A stretch of DNA of 9,430 nucleotides from Verrucomicrobiales bacterium (GTDB lineage: Bacteria > Verrucomicrobiota > Verrucomicrobiia > Verrucomicrobiales > SKLO01): contig SKLO01000561.1 in the NCBI GenBank assembly GCA_007123195.1, forward strand, positions 1 through 9,430, written 5' to 3'. The position numbers and the translations under genes are program-made. Shown piece by piece: positions 1 to 8,467 of this stretch (position 1 is its first letter; every line of letters starts with the position of its first letter). The notes beneath the pieces were generated by a model. It did not search any database. It saw only the letters and a program-made list of their open reading frames with translations, and was not told where the DNA came from.

Positions 1-345
1 CAGGATCTTGAAACCGCGGTGCGATTGAATCTCGACCTGGTGGTGGTGATCCTCAACGACTCCGCCTACGGCATGATCCGCTGGAAACAGGCCGACATGG
101 GGTTCGCCGACTACGGCCTGTCGTTCAACAACCCTGACTTTGTCGCCTACGCGGAAAGCTACGGCGCCCGCGGCCACCGGGCGGAATCCAACCAGCACCT
201 TGAAACCCTGCTGCGGGAATCCATCGCCGGGGGCGGGCTGCACCTGATCGACCTGCCGGTCGACTACTCACGCAACGGCCCGCTGCTGTTTGACGAGATC
301 CCCCGCGCCAGCGCCGCGATCGCCGGCACCGAGGACCAACCATGA
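1..345 (+). CDS. Acetolactate synthase-like ThDP-dependent enzyme, C-terminal fragment
   Basis: This is the last 114 codons of a thiamine-diphosphate enzyme; the reading frame is open from base 1 (QDLETAV...) and ends at TGA 343-345, so the true start lies outside the window. What is visible is the second half of the ThDP-binding domain: NDSAYGMIRWKQ is the Asn-containing end of the cofactor/Mg-binding motif, FVAYAESYGARG is the conserved helix after it, and IDLPVDYSRN near the end resembles the close of catabolic-type acetolactate synthases. Members of this family decarboxylate pyruvate (or a related 2-oxo acid) and condense the two-carbon unit with a second acceptor. The PYR domain and the catalytic Glu are not in view, so the substrate cannot be called; glyoxylate carboligase or another 2-oxo-acid lyase remains possible. 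The aldehyde dehydrogenase gene follows 29 bases later on the same strand, which suggests an operon. Confidence 0.8.
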   Translation, partial: QDLETAVRLNLDLVVVILNDSAYGMIRWKQADMGFADYGLSFNNPDFVAYAESYGARGHRAESNQHLETLLRESIAGGGLHLIDLPVDYSRNGPLLFDEIPRASAAIAGTEDQP

Positions 346-374
346 GCCATTGACCCGATCCACCGGACCGCGAC

Positions 375-1799
375 ATGAAAGAGCATTATCCCGCCTACCT
401 TGCCAACGAACCCTTTGCCCCCAACCATGACCTTGAGGTGACGGACAAATACCGCGGCCATGTGGCCACCCGCGTGCCGCTGGCCTCCGCCGCCGACCTC
501 GACCGCGCCATCGCCGCCGCGGTCGATGCCGCCGAACCGCTGCGCCGGCGCCGACCGGACCAGAACCGCGACGTGCTGGAACACTGCGTGCGCCGTTTCC
601 GCGAGCGAGCGGACGAACTGGCGCAGGGCCTGTGCGCCGAGGCCGGCAAGCCGATCAGCGACAGCCGCGGCGAGGTCACCCGGCTGATCGAAACGTTCGA
701 CATCGCCGCCCGGGAGGCGGTGGCACCGCACGGCGAAATGCTCAATCTCGAACTCGGCGAGCGCACCCGCGGCTACCGCGGCTGGACCAAACGCGTGCCG
801 GTCGGCCCCTGCTCGTTCATCTCGCCGTTCAATTTCCCGCTCAACCTGGCCGCCCACAAAATCGCCCCCGCCCTTGCCGCCGGCTGCCCGTTCGTGCTCA
901 AGCCCGCCAGCCGCACCCCGGTCGGCGCGCTGCTGATCGGCGAGGTGCTGGCGGAGACCGACCTGCCCAAGGGCGCCTTCTCCATCCTCCCGTGCCGCTC
1001 CCGGGACGCCGACGCCCTGACCACCGACCCAAGGCTCAAGCTGCTCAGCTTCACCGGCTCGCCGGAGGTCGGCTGGAAGCTCAAGCAACGCGCCGGCAAG
1101 AAAAAGGTCGTGCTTGAACTGGGGGGCAACGCCGCCTGCGTGATCGATCGCGGCACCGATCTTGAGGACGCGGTCAAGCGCCTGATCTTCGGAGCGTTCT
1201 ACCAGTCCGGCCAGAGCTGCATCTCGGTCCAGCGCATCCTGGCACATTGTGAAGTCGCCGACGAATTGGAGCAGCGGCTGGTCAGGGCCGCGCGAGCACT
1301 CAAGTCCGGCGACCCCGCCGCCGAGGACACCTTCATTGGCCCGATGATCGCGGAGAGCGAGGCCGAACGGATCGAACAGTGGATCCGCCAGGCCGTCGAG
1401 GCCGGTGCCGAACTGCTGTGCGGGGGCGGCCGCGACGGCGCCGTGGTCGAGGCCACGCTGTTGAAGAACGTGCCCGACGACCAGCCGCTGCAATGCGACG
1501 AGGCGTTCGGGCCGGTGGCCGTGCTGGAGACCTTCGACGACTTCAACCACGCGCTCGAACGGGTCAACGCCAGCCGTTTCGGCATCCACGCCGGCGTGTT
1601 CACCCCGCGCATCGACCACGCCATGACGGCCTGGGACCGGCTCGAAGTCGGCGGCGTGCTGATCAACGAGGTGCCGTCCTGGCGGGTCGACAACATGCCC
1701 TACGGCGGCGTCAAGGACAGCGGCACCGGCCGCGAGGGCGTGCGCTACGCGATCGACGACATGACCGAGATCCGCACCCTGGTGATCCGTGAGGTCTGA
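375..1799 (+). CDS. NAD(P)-dependent aldehyde dehydrogenase family protein
   Basis: A complete 474-residue ALDH-superfamily enzyme that oxidises an aldehyde to a carboxylate in the cytoplasm. The whole catalytic set is visible: PFNFP with Asn153 (oxyanion hole), FTGSPEVG (Rossmann-fold nucleotide-binding loop), LELGGN with the general base Glu248, GQSCIS with nucleophile Cys282, EAFGPV, and NMPYGGVKDSG near the C-terminus. The Glu-to-Cys spacing of 34 residues matches classical ALDHs. The length is normal. It looks closest to the lactaldehyde / succinate-semialdehyde / non-phosphorylating GAPDH branch, but the substrate cannot be fixed from sequence. The start is set by an in-frame TGA at 351-353; ATG 375 is the first start after it, and no clear Shine-Dalgarno precedes it. 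Lying 29 bases after an acetolactate-synthase-like gene, it may act on an aldehyde made or consumed by that enzyme (inference). Confidence 0.93.
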   Translation: MKEHYPAYLANEPFAPNHDLEVTDKYRGHVATRVPLASAADLDRAIAAAVDAAEPLRRRRPDQNRDVLEHCVRRFRERADELAQGLCAEAGKPISDSRGEVTRLIETFDIAAREAVAPHGEMLNLELGERTRGYRGWTKRVPVGPCSFISPFNFPLNLAAHKIAPALAAGCPFVLKPASRTPVGALLIGEVLAETDLPKGAFSILPCRSRDADALTTDPRLKLLSFTGSPEVGWKLKQRAGKKKVVLELGGNAACVIDRGTDLEDAVKRLIFGAFYQSGQSCISVQRILAHCEVADELEQRLVRAARALKSGDPAAEDTFIGPMIAESEAERIEQWIRQAVEAGAELLCGGGRDGAVVEATLLKNVPDDQPLQCDEAFGPVAVLETFDDFNHALERVNASRFGIHAGVFTPRIDHAMTAWDRLEVGGVLINEVPSWRVDNMPYGGVKDSGTGREGVRYAIDDMTEIRTLVIREV

Positions 1800-1814
1800 G
1801 CGGTGACATCCGAG

Positions 1815-3059
1815 CTACCCCACCCGTGCCAGCGGCTCGTAGGGCGGCGGCTTGCACACCAGGTCGACGCAGCGTTGCCAGGCTTCGTGGCCGGCAAGGA
1901 TTTCGATCTCCATGCGCAGGAAATAGACCGGCACGTCGGGGTCCTCGAGCGGGGGGAAGCGCACGGCGTCCTTCTCGGTGGTGACGATGAAGTCGACGTC
2001 GCGGTTGACGCAGCGGTTGATGAACTGGTGGATCTGGCGCGGACTGAAGCGGTGGTGGTCGGCGAAGCGCTGGGTGGCCTCGATTTTCGCCCCGAGCCGG
2101 CGCAGGCCGTGCTCGAATGATTCCGGCGCGGCGATGGCCGACAGCGCGCCGACGTGCTTGCCGCGCAGGGTGGACAGGGCGACCTGCTGGCCGGTGAGCA
2201 GGTTCTGCAGGTAGAGCGGCGCGTGACGGCACTCGATGATCTCGGCGGTGCGGTTGTATTGGCGCAGCCGGCGCTTCAATTCGTCGTTGGGCCGGCCGTC
2301 GCACTTGGTGATGAGGATGTAATGGGCCCGGCGCAGATTGCGCGGCGGCTCGCGCAGGGTGCCGCGCGGCAGCATGTGCTCGTTGCCGAAGGGTTGCTGG
2401 CGATCGACCAGCACGATGTCGAGACGGCGGCGCAGTTTAAGATACTGCAGGCCGTCGTCGAGCACCAGCACGTCGGCGCCGAAGTGGCGCACGGCGTAGC
2501 GGCCGGCCTTGACGCGGTCCTTGTCGACCACCACGGGCACGTCGGGCACGTTGACCGCGAGCATGAACGGCTCGTCGCCGGCGGCGCGGGAATCGAGCAG
2601 CAACCGGCGGCCGTCCGACACCACCCGCGGCGGTTCCTTGTCATCGTCCTCCAACGCCGCCTGCCAGGGGTCGGCGACCCGGTGGCGCTTGCGCCGGGCG
2701 CGGCGCTCGGACTGCAGCCGGCGCAGTTCCTCGGCCGAGGGTTTTTCGCTCTTGTAACCGCGGCTGAGGATCGCCACCGAGCAACCGCCCTGATTGAGCG
2801 AGCGCGCCAGCATTTCCACCACCGGGGTCTTGCCGGTGCCGCCCACGGTGAGGTTGCCCACGCTGATGACCATGGTGCCGAGGTTGTGCTCGCGCAGCAG
2901 GCGCTTGCGGTAGAGGCGCAGGCGGATGGAAACAAGGCCGGTGAACACCTTGGACAAGCCGTGCAGCACGCCGCGCAGGAAGAACGCGCGCACGCCGCGG
3001 CGGCGGCCGAGGATGACGTCGACCGCATACTGCTCGAGTTCTTCGATGGTCTCGTTCAC
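1815..3059 (-). CDS. lpxK: Tetraacyldisaccharide 4'-kinase (lipid A biosynthesis)
   Basis: LpxK phosphorylates the 4' position of the tetraacylated disaccharide-1-phosphate to give lipid IVA, at the inner face of the cytoplasmic membrane. The 414-residue protein starts with an amphipathic/hydrophobic helix (about residues 24-49) expected for membrane association, then the family P-loop GNLTVGGTGKTP at 68-79, SRGYKS at 99-104, VVSDGRRLLLDS (146-157), GDEPFMLA (161-168), DDGLQY (201-206), PRGTLREPPRNL and, near the end, ADHHRFSP and TTEKDAVR. It is longer than typical LpxK (about 330 residues), mainly through a charged stretch at about 103-144. The open frame continues far upstream, but that part is Arg/Pro-rich and out of frame with thrB coding; the GTG at 3059 gives the expected N-terminus and overlaps the thrB stop (GTGA). 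It ends with TAG at 1817-1815. No Shine-Dalgarno is seen, so coupling to thrB translation is likely. Confidence 0.93.
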   Translation of the reverse strand: MNETIEELEQYAVDVILGRRRGVRAFFLRGVLHGLSKVFTGLVSIRLRLYRKRLLREHNLGTMVISVGNLTVGGTGKTPVVEMLARSLNQGGCSVAILSRGYKSEKPSAEELRRLQSERRARRKRHRVADPWQAALEDDDKEPPRVVSDGRRLLLDSRAAGDEPFMLAVNVPDVPVVVDKDRVKAGRYAVRHFGADVLVLDDGLQYLKLRRRLDIVLVDRQQPFGNEHMLPRGTLREPPRNLRRAHYILITKCDGRPNDELKRRLRQYNRTAEIIECRHAPLYLQNLLTGQQVALSTLRGKHVGALSAIAAPESFEHGLRRLGAKIEATQRFADHHRFSPRQIHQFINRCVNRDVDFIVTTEKDAVRFPPLEDPDVPVYFLRMEIEILAGHEAWQRCVDLVCKPPPYEPLARVG

Positions 3060-4042
3060 GGCGCGGACGAAGGGGCGAGCGTCGGCCTGGTGGCGGCGCC
3101 GGGGCCGTGGCCGGAGGGCGCGGGTGAACCGGGCGCGACGGTGACGCCGGTGTTGTCGGCGGGCACGATCTCGATGCGGGCCGGGGCCTCTTCCGCCGGT
3201 CGGCAGCGGTCGTGCGCCGCGGTCATCGCAGCGGCGATCGCCGCGGCCACTTCGGCGCGGTGGGTCAGGCAGGCGATGGTCGAGCCGGATCCGCTGAGCC
3301 AGCCGCCGAGCGCCCCGGCGGCGGTGCCGGCGCGGATGACCTCGAACAAACCGGGGATCAAATGGGCGCGGTAGGCCTGGTGAAGGTAGTCCTCGAACGC
3401 GCCGGGCAAGCGGTCGTAGCGGCGCGAGGCGAACGCGGCCACCAGGGCGCAGGCGTTGGCGCCGTTGCGCACGGCGTCGGCGTGGGGGATCGACACCGGC
3501 AGGGCGCCGCGCGAGGGGTCGGTGAGGACCTCGTTGTTCGGGATCAGCAGCACGAAGCGCAGGGCCGGATCGACGGGGAAATGAAACCACTGGCGGGTGG
3601 CGCCGACAAAAAAGCCGCCGTAGACCCCGGGTCCGGCGTTGTCCGGGTGCCCCTCGGCTTCGGTGCACAGATCGAGCAGGCCGGCCCGATCGAGCGGTTC
3701 GCCGGCCAGCGCGTTGAGTCCGGCCAGCACACCGAGCCGCAGCGTGACGCTGCTGCCGAGCCCGCGCGAGATGGGGACATCGCCCTCGATCTGCCAGCGG
3801 AAGCCGAAGGTGTCCAGGCGCACGTCCGGGTGTTTGAAGAACACGGCGGCCGCGCCGGCCACCATGGGATGCTCCGGCGTCACCACCGGCGCCCCGGGCA
3901 GGCGGGTCAGGCGCACCCGGTTGTGCAGCGCCACCGCGCAACCGAGGCAGTCAAAGCCGGGCCCGAGGTTGGCCGAAGTGGCCGGCACCTGGACTTCGAC
4001 GCTGGTGGGTTCCGCCGGGGTGTCTGTCACGGCCGCCACCAT
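3056..4042 (-). CDS. thrB: Homoserine kinase (GHMP kinase family)
   Basis: This 328-residue GHMP kinase phosphorylates L-homoserine to O-phosphohomoserine, the substrate of threonine synthase. Evidence: an N-terminal VPATSANLGPGFDCLG block (19-34) typical of ThrB, the phosphate-binding loop PISRGLGSS (90-98), the substrate-side block EGHPDNAGP, and the late GHMP motif GGWLSGSGSTIA. Family length is about 300 residues; the surplus is a Pro/Ala/Gly-rich tail of about 25 residues after PADNTGVTV. ATG 4042 is the only good start upstream of the conserved block, without an obvious ribosome-binding site; the GTGs that follow it closely would change only a few residues. The stop TGA (3058-3056) overlaps the lpxK start, making a two-gene operon of amino-acid and lipid A synthesis. 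The gene diverges from rph across 74 bases. Another GHMP kinase specificity is possible but unlikely given the ThrB-type N-terminal block. Confidence 0.9.
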   Translation of the reverse strand: MVAAVTDTPAEPTSVEVQVPATSANLGPGFDCLGCAVALHNRVRLTRLPGAPVVTPEHPMVAGAAAVFFKHPDVRLDTFGFRWQIEGDVPISRGLGSSVTLRLGVLAGLNALAGEPLDRAGLLDLCTEAEGHPDNAGPGVYGGFFVGATRQWFHFPVDPALRFVLLIPNNEVLTDPSRGALPVSIPHADAVRNGANACALVAAFASRRYDRLPGAFEDYLHQAYRAHLIPGLFEVIRAGTAAGALGGWLSGSGSTIACLTHRAEVAAAIAAAMTAAHDRCRPAEEAPARIEIVPADNTGVTVAPGSPAPSGHGPGAATRPTLAPSSAP

Positions 4043-4116
4043 GCACGGAACCGGCGGCCGACGCCAAGACTTTCGATTTCCTCTTGCCCGCCCCGGTCAG
4101 GCGGCGATAGGGCAGG
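4043..4116. promoter_or_regulatory. Divergent intergenic region thrB / rph
   Basis: These 74 bases separate two divergent starts and must contain, or lie within, the promoters of thrB-lpxK (minus) and rph (plus) unless these start inside the neighbouring genes. I see no convincing -35/-10 pair. A TTGCCC at 4084-4089 has ATAGGG 17 bases later, but that would put the transcript start at the rph ATG, so it is not called. AGGGCAGG directly abuts the rph ATG and is too close for a standard ribosome-binding site. Confidence 0.3.
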
Positions 4117-4902
<786 letters not shown>

Positions 4903-4972
4903 ACCCGCGGTCGCGGCGTCGTTGGGGCACGGCAAGGGGCCATGCTATCCGCATGGAACTGGCGAAAAGCCG

Positions 4973-5000
4973 TTGCCAGCGCCGATGATTTCGCTACTCT
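4973..5000 (+). promoter_or_regulatory. Candidate sigma-70-type promoter for hppA
   Basis: TTGCCA (4973-4978) matches five of six bases of the -35 consensus, and TACTCT (4995-5000) is 16 bases further on as a weak -10 (three of six). It lies in one of the less GC-rich parts of the intergenic region, on the hppA strand, about 225 bases before the hppA ATG. Transcription would start near 5007. The match is modest and unsupported by any second signal. Confidence 0.3.
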
Positions 5001-5046
5001 ACCGCCTTCCCGCTCCGCCGACGCCGCGGCGCAAGGAAACAACCCA

Positions 5047-5211
5047 TTGACCATCAATCAGTTGCGAAGAAATCTTCGACACATTGGCGGACGATGGGCG
5101 TGGATCGGATCCCGATCCCGACACGGTCTCCAGCCAGCGGAAACCGTGCCGGTTCAGGGTTTGAGTTTCCCAAACCGCGGCCGACGACAGCGGGTGGCGC
5201 TCGCGCCTTGA
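5047..5211 (+). CDS. Possible upstream small ORF in the hppA leader (doubtful)
   Basis: A frame of 54 codons starts at TTG 5047, nine bases after an AAGGA (5033-5037) that is one of the better Shine-Dalgarno-like sequences in the window, and ends at TGA 5209-5211, 14 bases before the hppA ATG. The predicted peptide begins MTINQLRRNLRHIGGRW and is rich in Arg (about ten) with no hydrophobic segment. Against it: a TTG start, codons such as CGA and GGA that the neighbouring real genes use little, no resemblance to a known family, and inverted repeats inside it that suggest RNA structure. An alternative start at ATG 4942 would lie upstream of the candidate promoter. It is listed because its position would allow it to act as a leader peptide. 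Confidence 0.18.
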   Translation: MTINQLRRNLRHIGGRWAWIGSRSRHGLQPAETVPVQGLSFPNRGRRQRVALAP

Positions 5212-5225
5212 ACGTTTAAGACACC

Positions 5226-7364
<2,139 letters not shown>

Positions 7365-7404
7365 GCATCATCCCGCCGTGGCACCCTGCGGATGGAACGC
7401 GGCG

Positions 7405-7425
7405 CGTGGCCCCGTCACCGCCACG
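7405..7425. terminator. Weak hairpin between convergent hppA and lolA
   Basis: CGTGGC (7405-7410) and GCCACG (7420-7425) can form a perfect 6-base-pair stem with a 9-base loop, in the 133-base gap between the ends of hppA (plus) and the lolA-like gene (minus). It could stop transcription from both sides, but no T-run follows on either strand, so it is not a classical intrinsic terminator. The rest of 7365-7497 shows nothing else that I can name. Confidence 0.2.
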
Positions 7426-7497
7426 TGCGCACAACGCTCAGCAGATCGAATTGCCCGCGGAGCCCCGGGACAGGTGACACTTGCATAACGCTCCGCC

Positions 7498-8229
7498 TTA
7501 CCCGGGCCTCGCCTCCCGGATCTCGTAACCTTCGGTGTCGTAATCGAACACCCCGGCCGGCAGCCGCCGGTTCTTCTCCATCTCGGAAAATCGGGTGAAG
7601 ATCGACGATTGGTCGCGGAAAAACAGCTCGAACGCCGCCAGCCCGCCGCCCTCCGGATCGACGTGGAACAGCACCCGGAACACCGCCGTCGAGGCGCGGC
7701 GGTCGCGCAACCGCAGGTCCAGCACATACAATCGCGTGCGCTCGTCGAACCAGCCTCCGCGCACCCGGAACACCTGGTCGAACTGCTCCCAGTCGGAGCT
7801 GGTGCCCGGCCGCATCAGCGCCAGTCCGCCGGCGGCCTCGGCCGCGCGATCGGGCGGCATGCGCTCGCCGGTGCGCTGACCTGGTTGCACCACCAGCACC
7901 GAGCCGTCCGGCTCGCGCAAGGCCACCAGACGAGCCCCATCAGCCGCCGCGTCCCCATCGCCCTCCACCTGCCAACGAAACCGCCCCCCGCTGTCGAACC
8001 AAAACCGCCCCCGGGTCTCGATCGGCCGCCGCACGTTGCGCAGCGTGCGCAGTTGCTGGAACCGCCCGGTCAGGCTCTCCAACCCGTCCTGGGCGGCGAC
8101 AAAACGCCGCGCCACCTGCTCCGCGTCCATCTCGTCCGCAGACGCCGCGCCCCCCCGAACCAGCCACCCTGCCGCCAGCCACGCCAGACATTGCCGTCTC
8201 GACACCTGATTCCCAAAAGCTCGCACCAT
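7498..8229 (-). CDS. lolA: LolA-like periplasmic outer-membrane lipoprotein carrier
   Basis: LolA takes lipoproteins from the LolCDE transporter and carries them across the periplasm. The 243-residue protein begins with a signal peptide: SRRQCLAWLAAGWLV (10-24), then AASA with probable signal peptidase I cleavage after Ala31; the SRR sequence before the hydrophobic core resembles a Tat signal. The mature part opens with LESLTGRFQQLRTL and GRFWFDSGGRFRWQV, matching the LolA pattern of a Gln-rich first strand followed by G-x-x-WF-x-x-x-G-x-x-RW, and is dominated by alternating beta-strand patterns (RVRGGWFDERTRLYVLDL, VFRVLFHVD, AFELFFRDQ). There is no lipobox Cys after the core, so it should be soluble. 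Start choice is uncertain: ATG 8229 has AGGA abutting it, and GTG 8205 would start at the SRRQ segment. Overall similarity to LolA is weak, so another LolA/LolB-fold carrier is possible. Confidence 0.72.
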   Translation of the reverse strand: MVRAFGNQVSRRQCLAWLAAGWLVRGGAASADEMDAEQVARRFVAAQDGLESLTGRFQQLRTLRNVRRPIETRGRFWFDSGGRFRWQVEGDGDAAADGARLVALREPDGSVLVVQPGQRTGERMPPDRAAEAAGGLALMRPGTSSDWEQFDQVFRVRGGWFDERTRLYVLDLRLRDRRASTAVFRVLFHVDPEGGGLAAFELFFRDQSSIFTRFSEMEKNRRLPAGVFDYDTEGYEIREARPG

Positions 8230-8237
8230 TCCTATCT

Positions 8238-8270
8238 GATCGGTTCCATCCCGGCATCGTTCAACCGATC
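8238..8270. repeat. Perfect 8-base inverted repeat upstream of lolA
   Basis: GATCGGTT (8238-8245) is mirrored by AACCGATC (8263-8270), separated by 17 bases. It lies 8 bases before the ATG 8229 start of the lolA-like gene and downstream of the likely promoter region. In DNA it could be an operator for a dimeric regulator; in the lolA mRNA it could form a stem-loop right before the start codon. No regulator family is recognised from the arms. Confidence 0.5.
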
Positions 8271-8328
8271 TGAGTGGAAATGTTCGAACCAAAATCCCCT
8301 TTCAAACGTCATATTATTCGAGGACCGG

Positions 8329-8340
8329 CCCCGGACCCGG
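8329..8340 (+). repeat. 12-base direct repeat, copy 1
   Basis: CCCCGGACCCGG occurs here and again at 8378-8389, 49 bases apart, in the region before the patatin-like gene. The sequence is low in complexity and GC-rich, so chance is possible. Confidence 0.35.
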
Positions 8341-8377
8341 ATCAAGCCCGCAGCCGCATCAGGTTGCCGTCCACGAT

Positions 8378-8389
8378 CCCCGGACCCGG
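8378..8389 (+). repeat. 12-base direct repeat, copy 2
   Basis: Second copy of CCCCGGACCCGG (first at 8329-8340). GGATC directly follows copy 1 and GATC directly precedes copy 2, so the two copies enclose a short inverted flank. Confidence 0.35.
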
Positions 8390-8467
8390 CCTCAGACCGC
8401 CATTGCCAACGCATGTTGTCTTTTCCGCCAGACCACCAACGAACCAACCCCACCGCCATCGATTCCG

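Larger units (their letters stand above)
4903..5225 (+). other. rph-hppA intergenic region / hppA leader
   Basis: This 323-base gap contains no recognised gene. Directly after the rph stop there is a short GC stem, CCGCG (4905-4909) against CGCGG (4912-4916), with no T-run, so it is a poor terminator. From about 4973 there is a candidate promoter (listed separately), then AAGGAA at 5033-5038, and three small inverted repeats: CGAAG/CTTCG (5065-5069 and 5074-5078, 4-base loop), GGATCGG/CCGATCC (5102-5108 and 5112-5118, 3-base loop) and CACGGT/ACCGTG (5122-5127 and 5143-5148). An additional GGTTT/AAACC pair is at 5158-5162 and 5172-5176. I do not recognise any riboswitch class here. If the promoter is right, the hppA mRNA has a leader of about 220 bases that could fold. 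Confidence 0.45.
8230..8467. promoter_or_regulatory. Divergent region between lolA-like and patatin-like genes
   Basis: These 238 bases separate two divergent starts. The stretch 8296-8318 is the most AT-rich in the area: it contains TATTAT (8312-8317, plus strand), a plausible -10 without a matching -35, and on the minus strand TTGAAA (8305-8300), a plausible -35 for the lolA-like gene without a good -10. An inverted repeat sits between this stretch and the lolA start (listed separately). From 8319 to 8467 the sequence is C-rich on the plus strand, with a 12-base direct repeat, and no gene is recognised. Exact promoters cannot be fixed. Confidence 0.4.

Noticed and set aside
264..1619. A 451-codon open frame antisense to the aldehyde dehydrogenase gene
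   Set aside because: The plus strand encodes an ALDH with every catalytic motif; the antisense product is Ala/Gly/Arg/His-rich without any family motif, as expected from a GC-rich shadow frame.
2154..3374. A 406-codon plus-strand frame opposite lpxK and the thrB end
   Set aside because: It mirrors codon bias of the minus-strand genes, crosses a real gene boundary without regard to it, and has no recognisable domain.
3060..3941. Reading lpxK as a 708-residue fusion protein with a long N-terminal domain
   Set aside because: The extra N-terminal part is an out-of-frame reading of thrB, almost all Arg/Pro/Gly/Ala; the conserved LpxK N-terminus begins at GTG 3059.
4905..4916. Terminator after rph
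   Set aside because: The stem is only 5 base pairs with a 2-base loop and no T-run follows.
4942..5211. An 89-codon gene starting at ATG 4942
   Set aside because: Its first half has no family resemblance, spans the candidate promoter and has no ribosome-binding site; only the shorter frame from 5047 is kept, as doubtful.
4903..5225. Fluoride, c-di-AMP or other known riboswitch before hppA
   Set aside because: No conserved core of a riboswitch class could be recognised by eye; a covariance-model search would be decisive.
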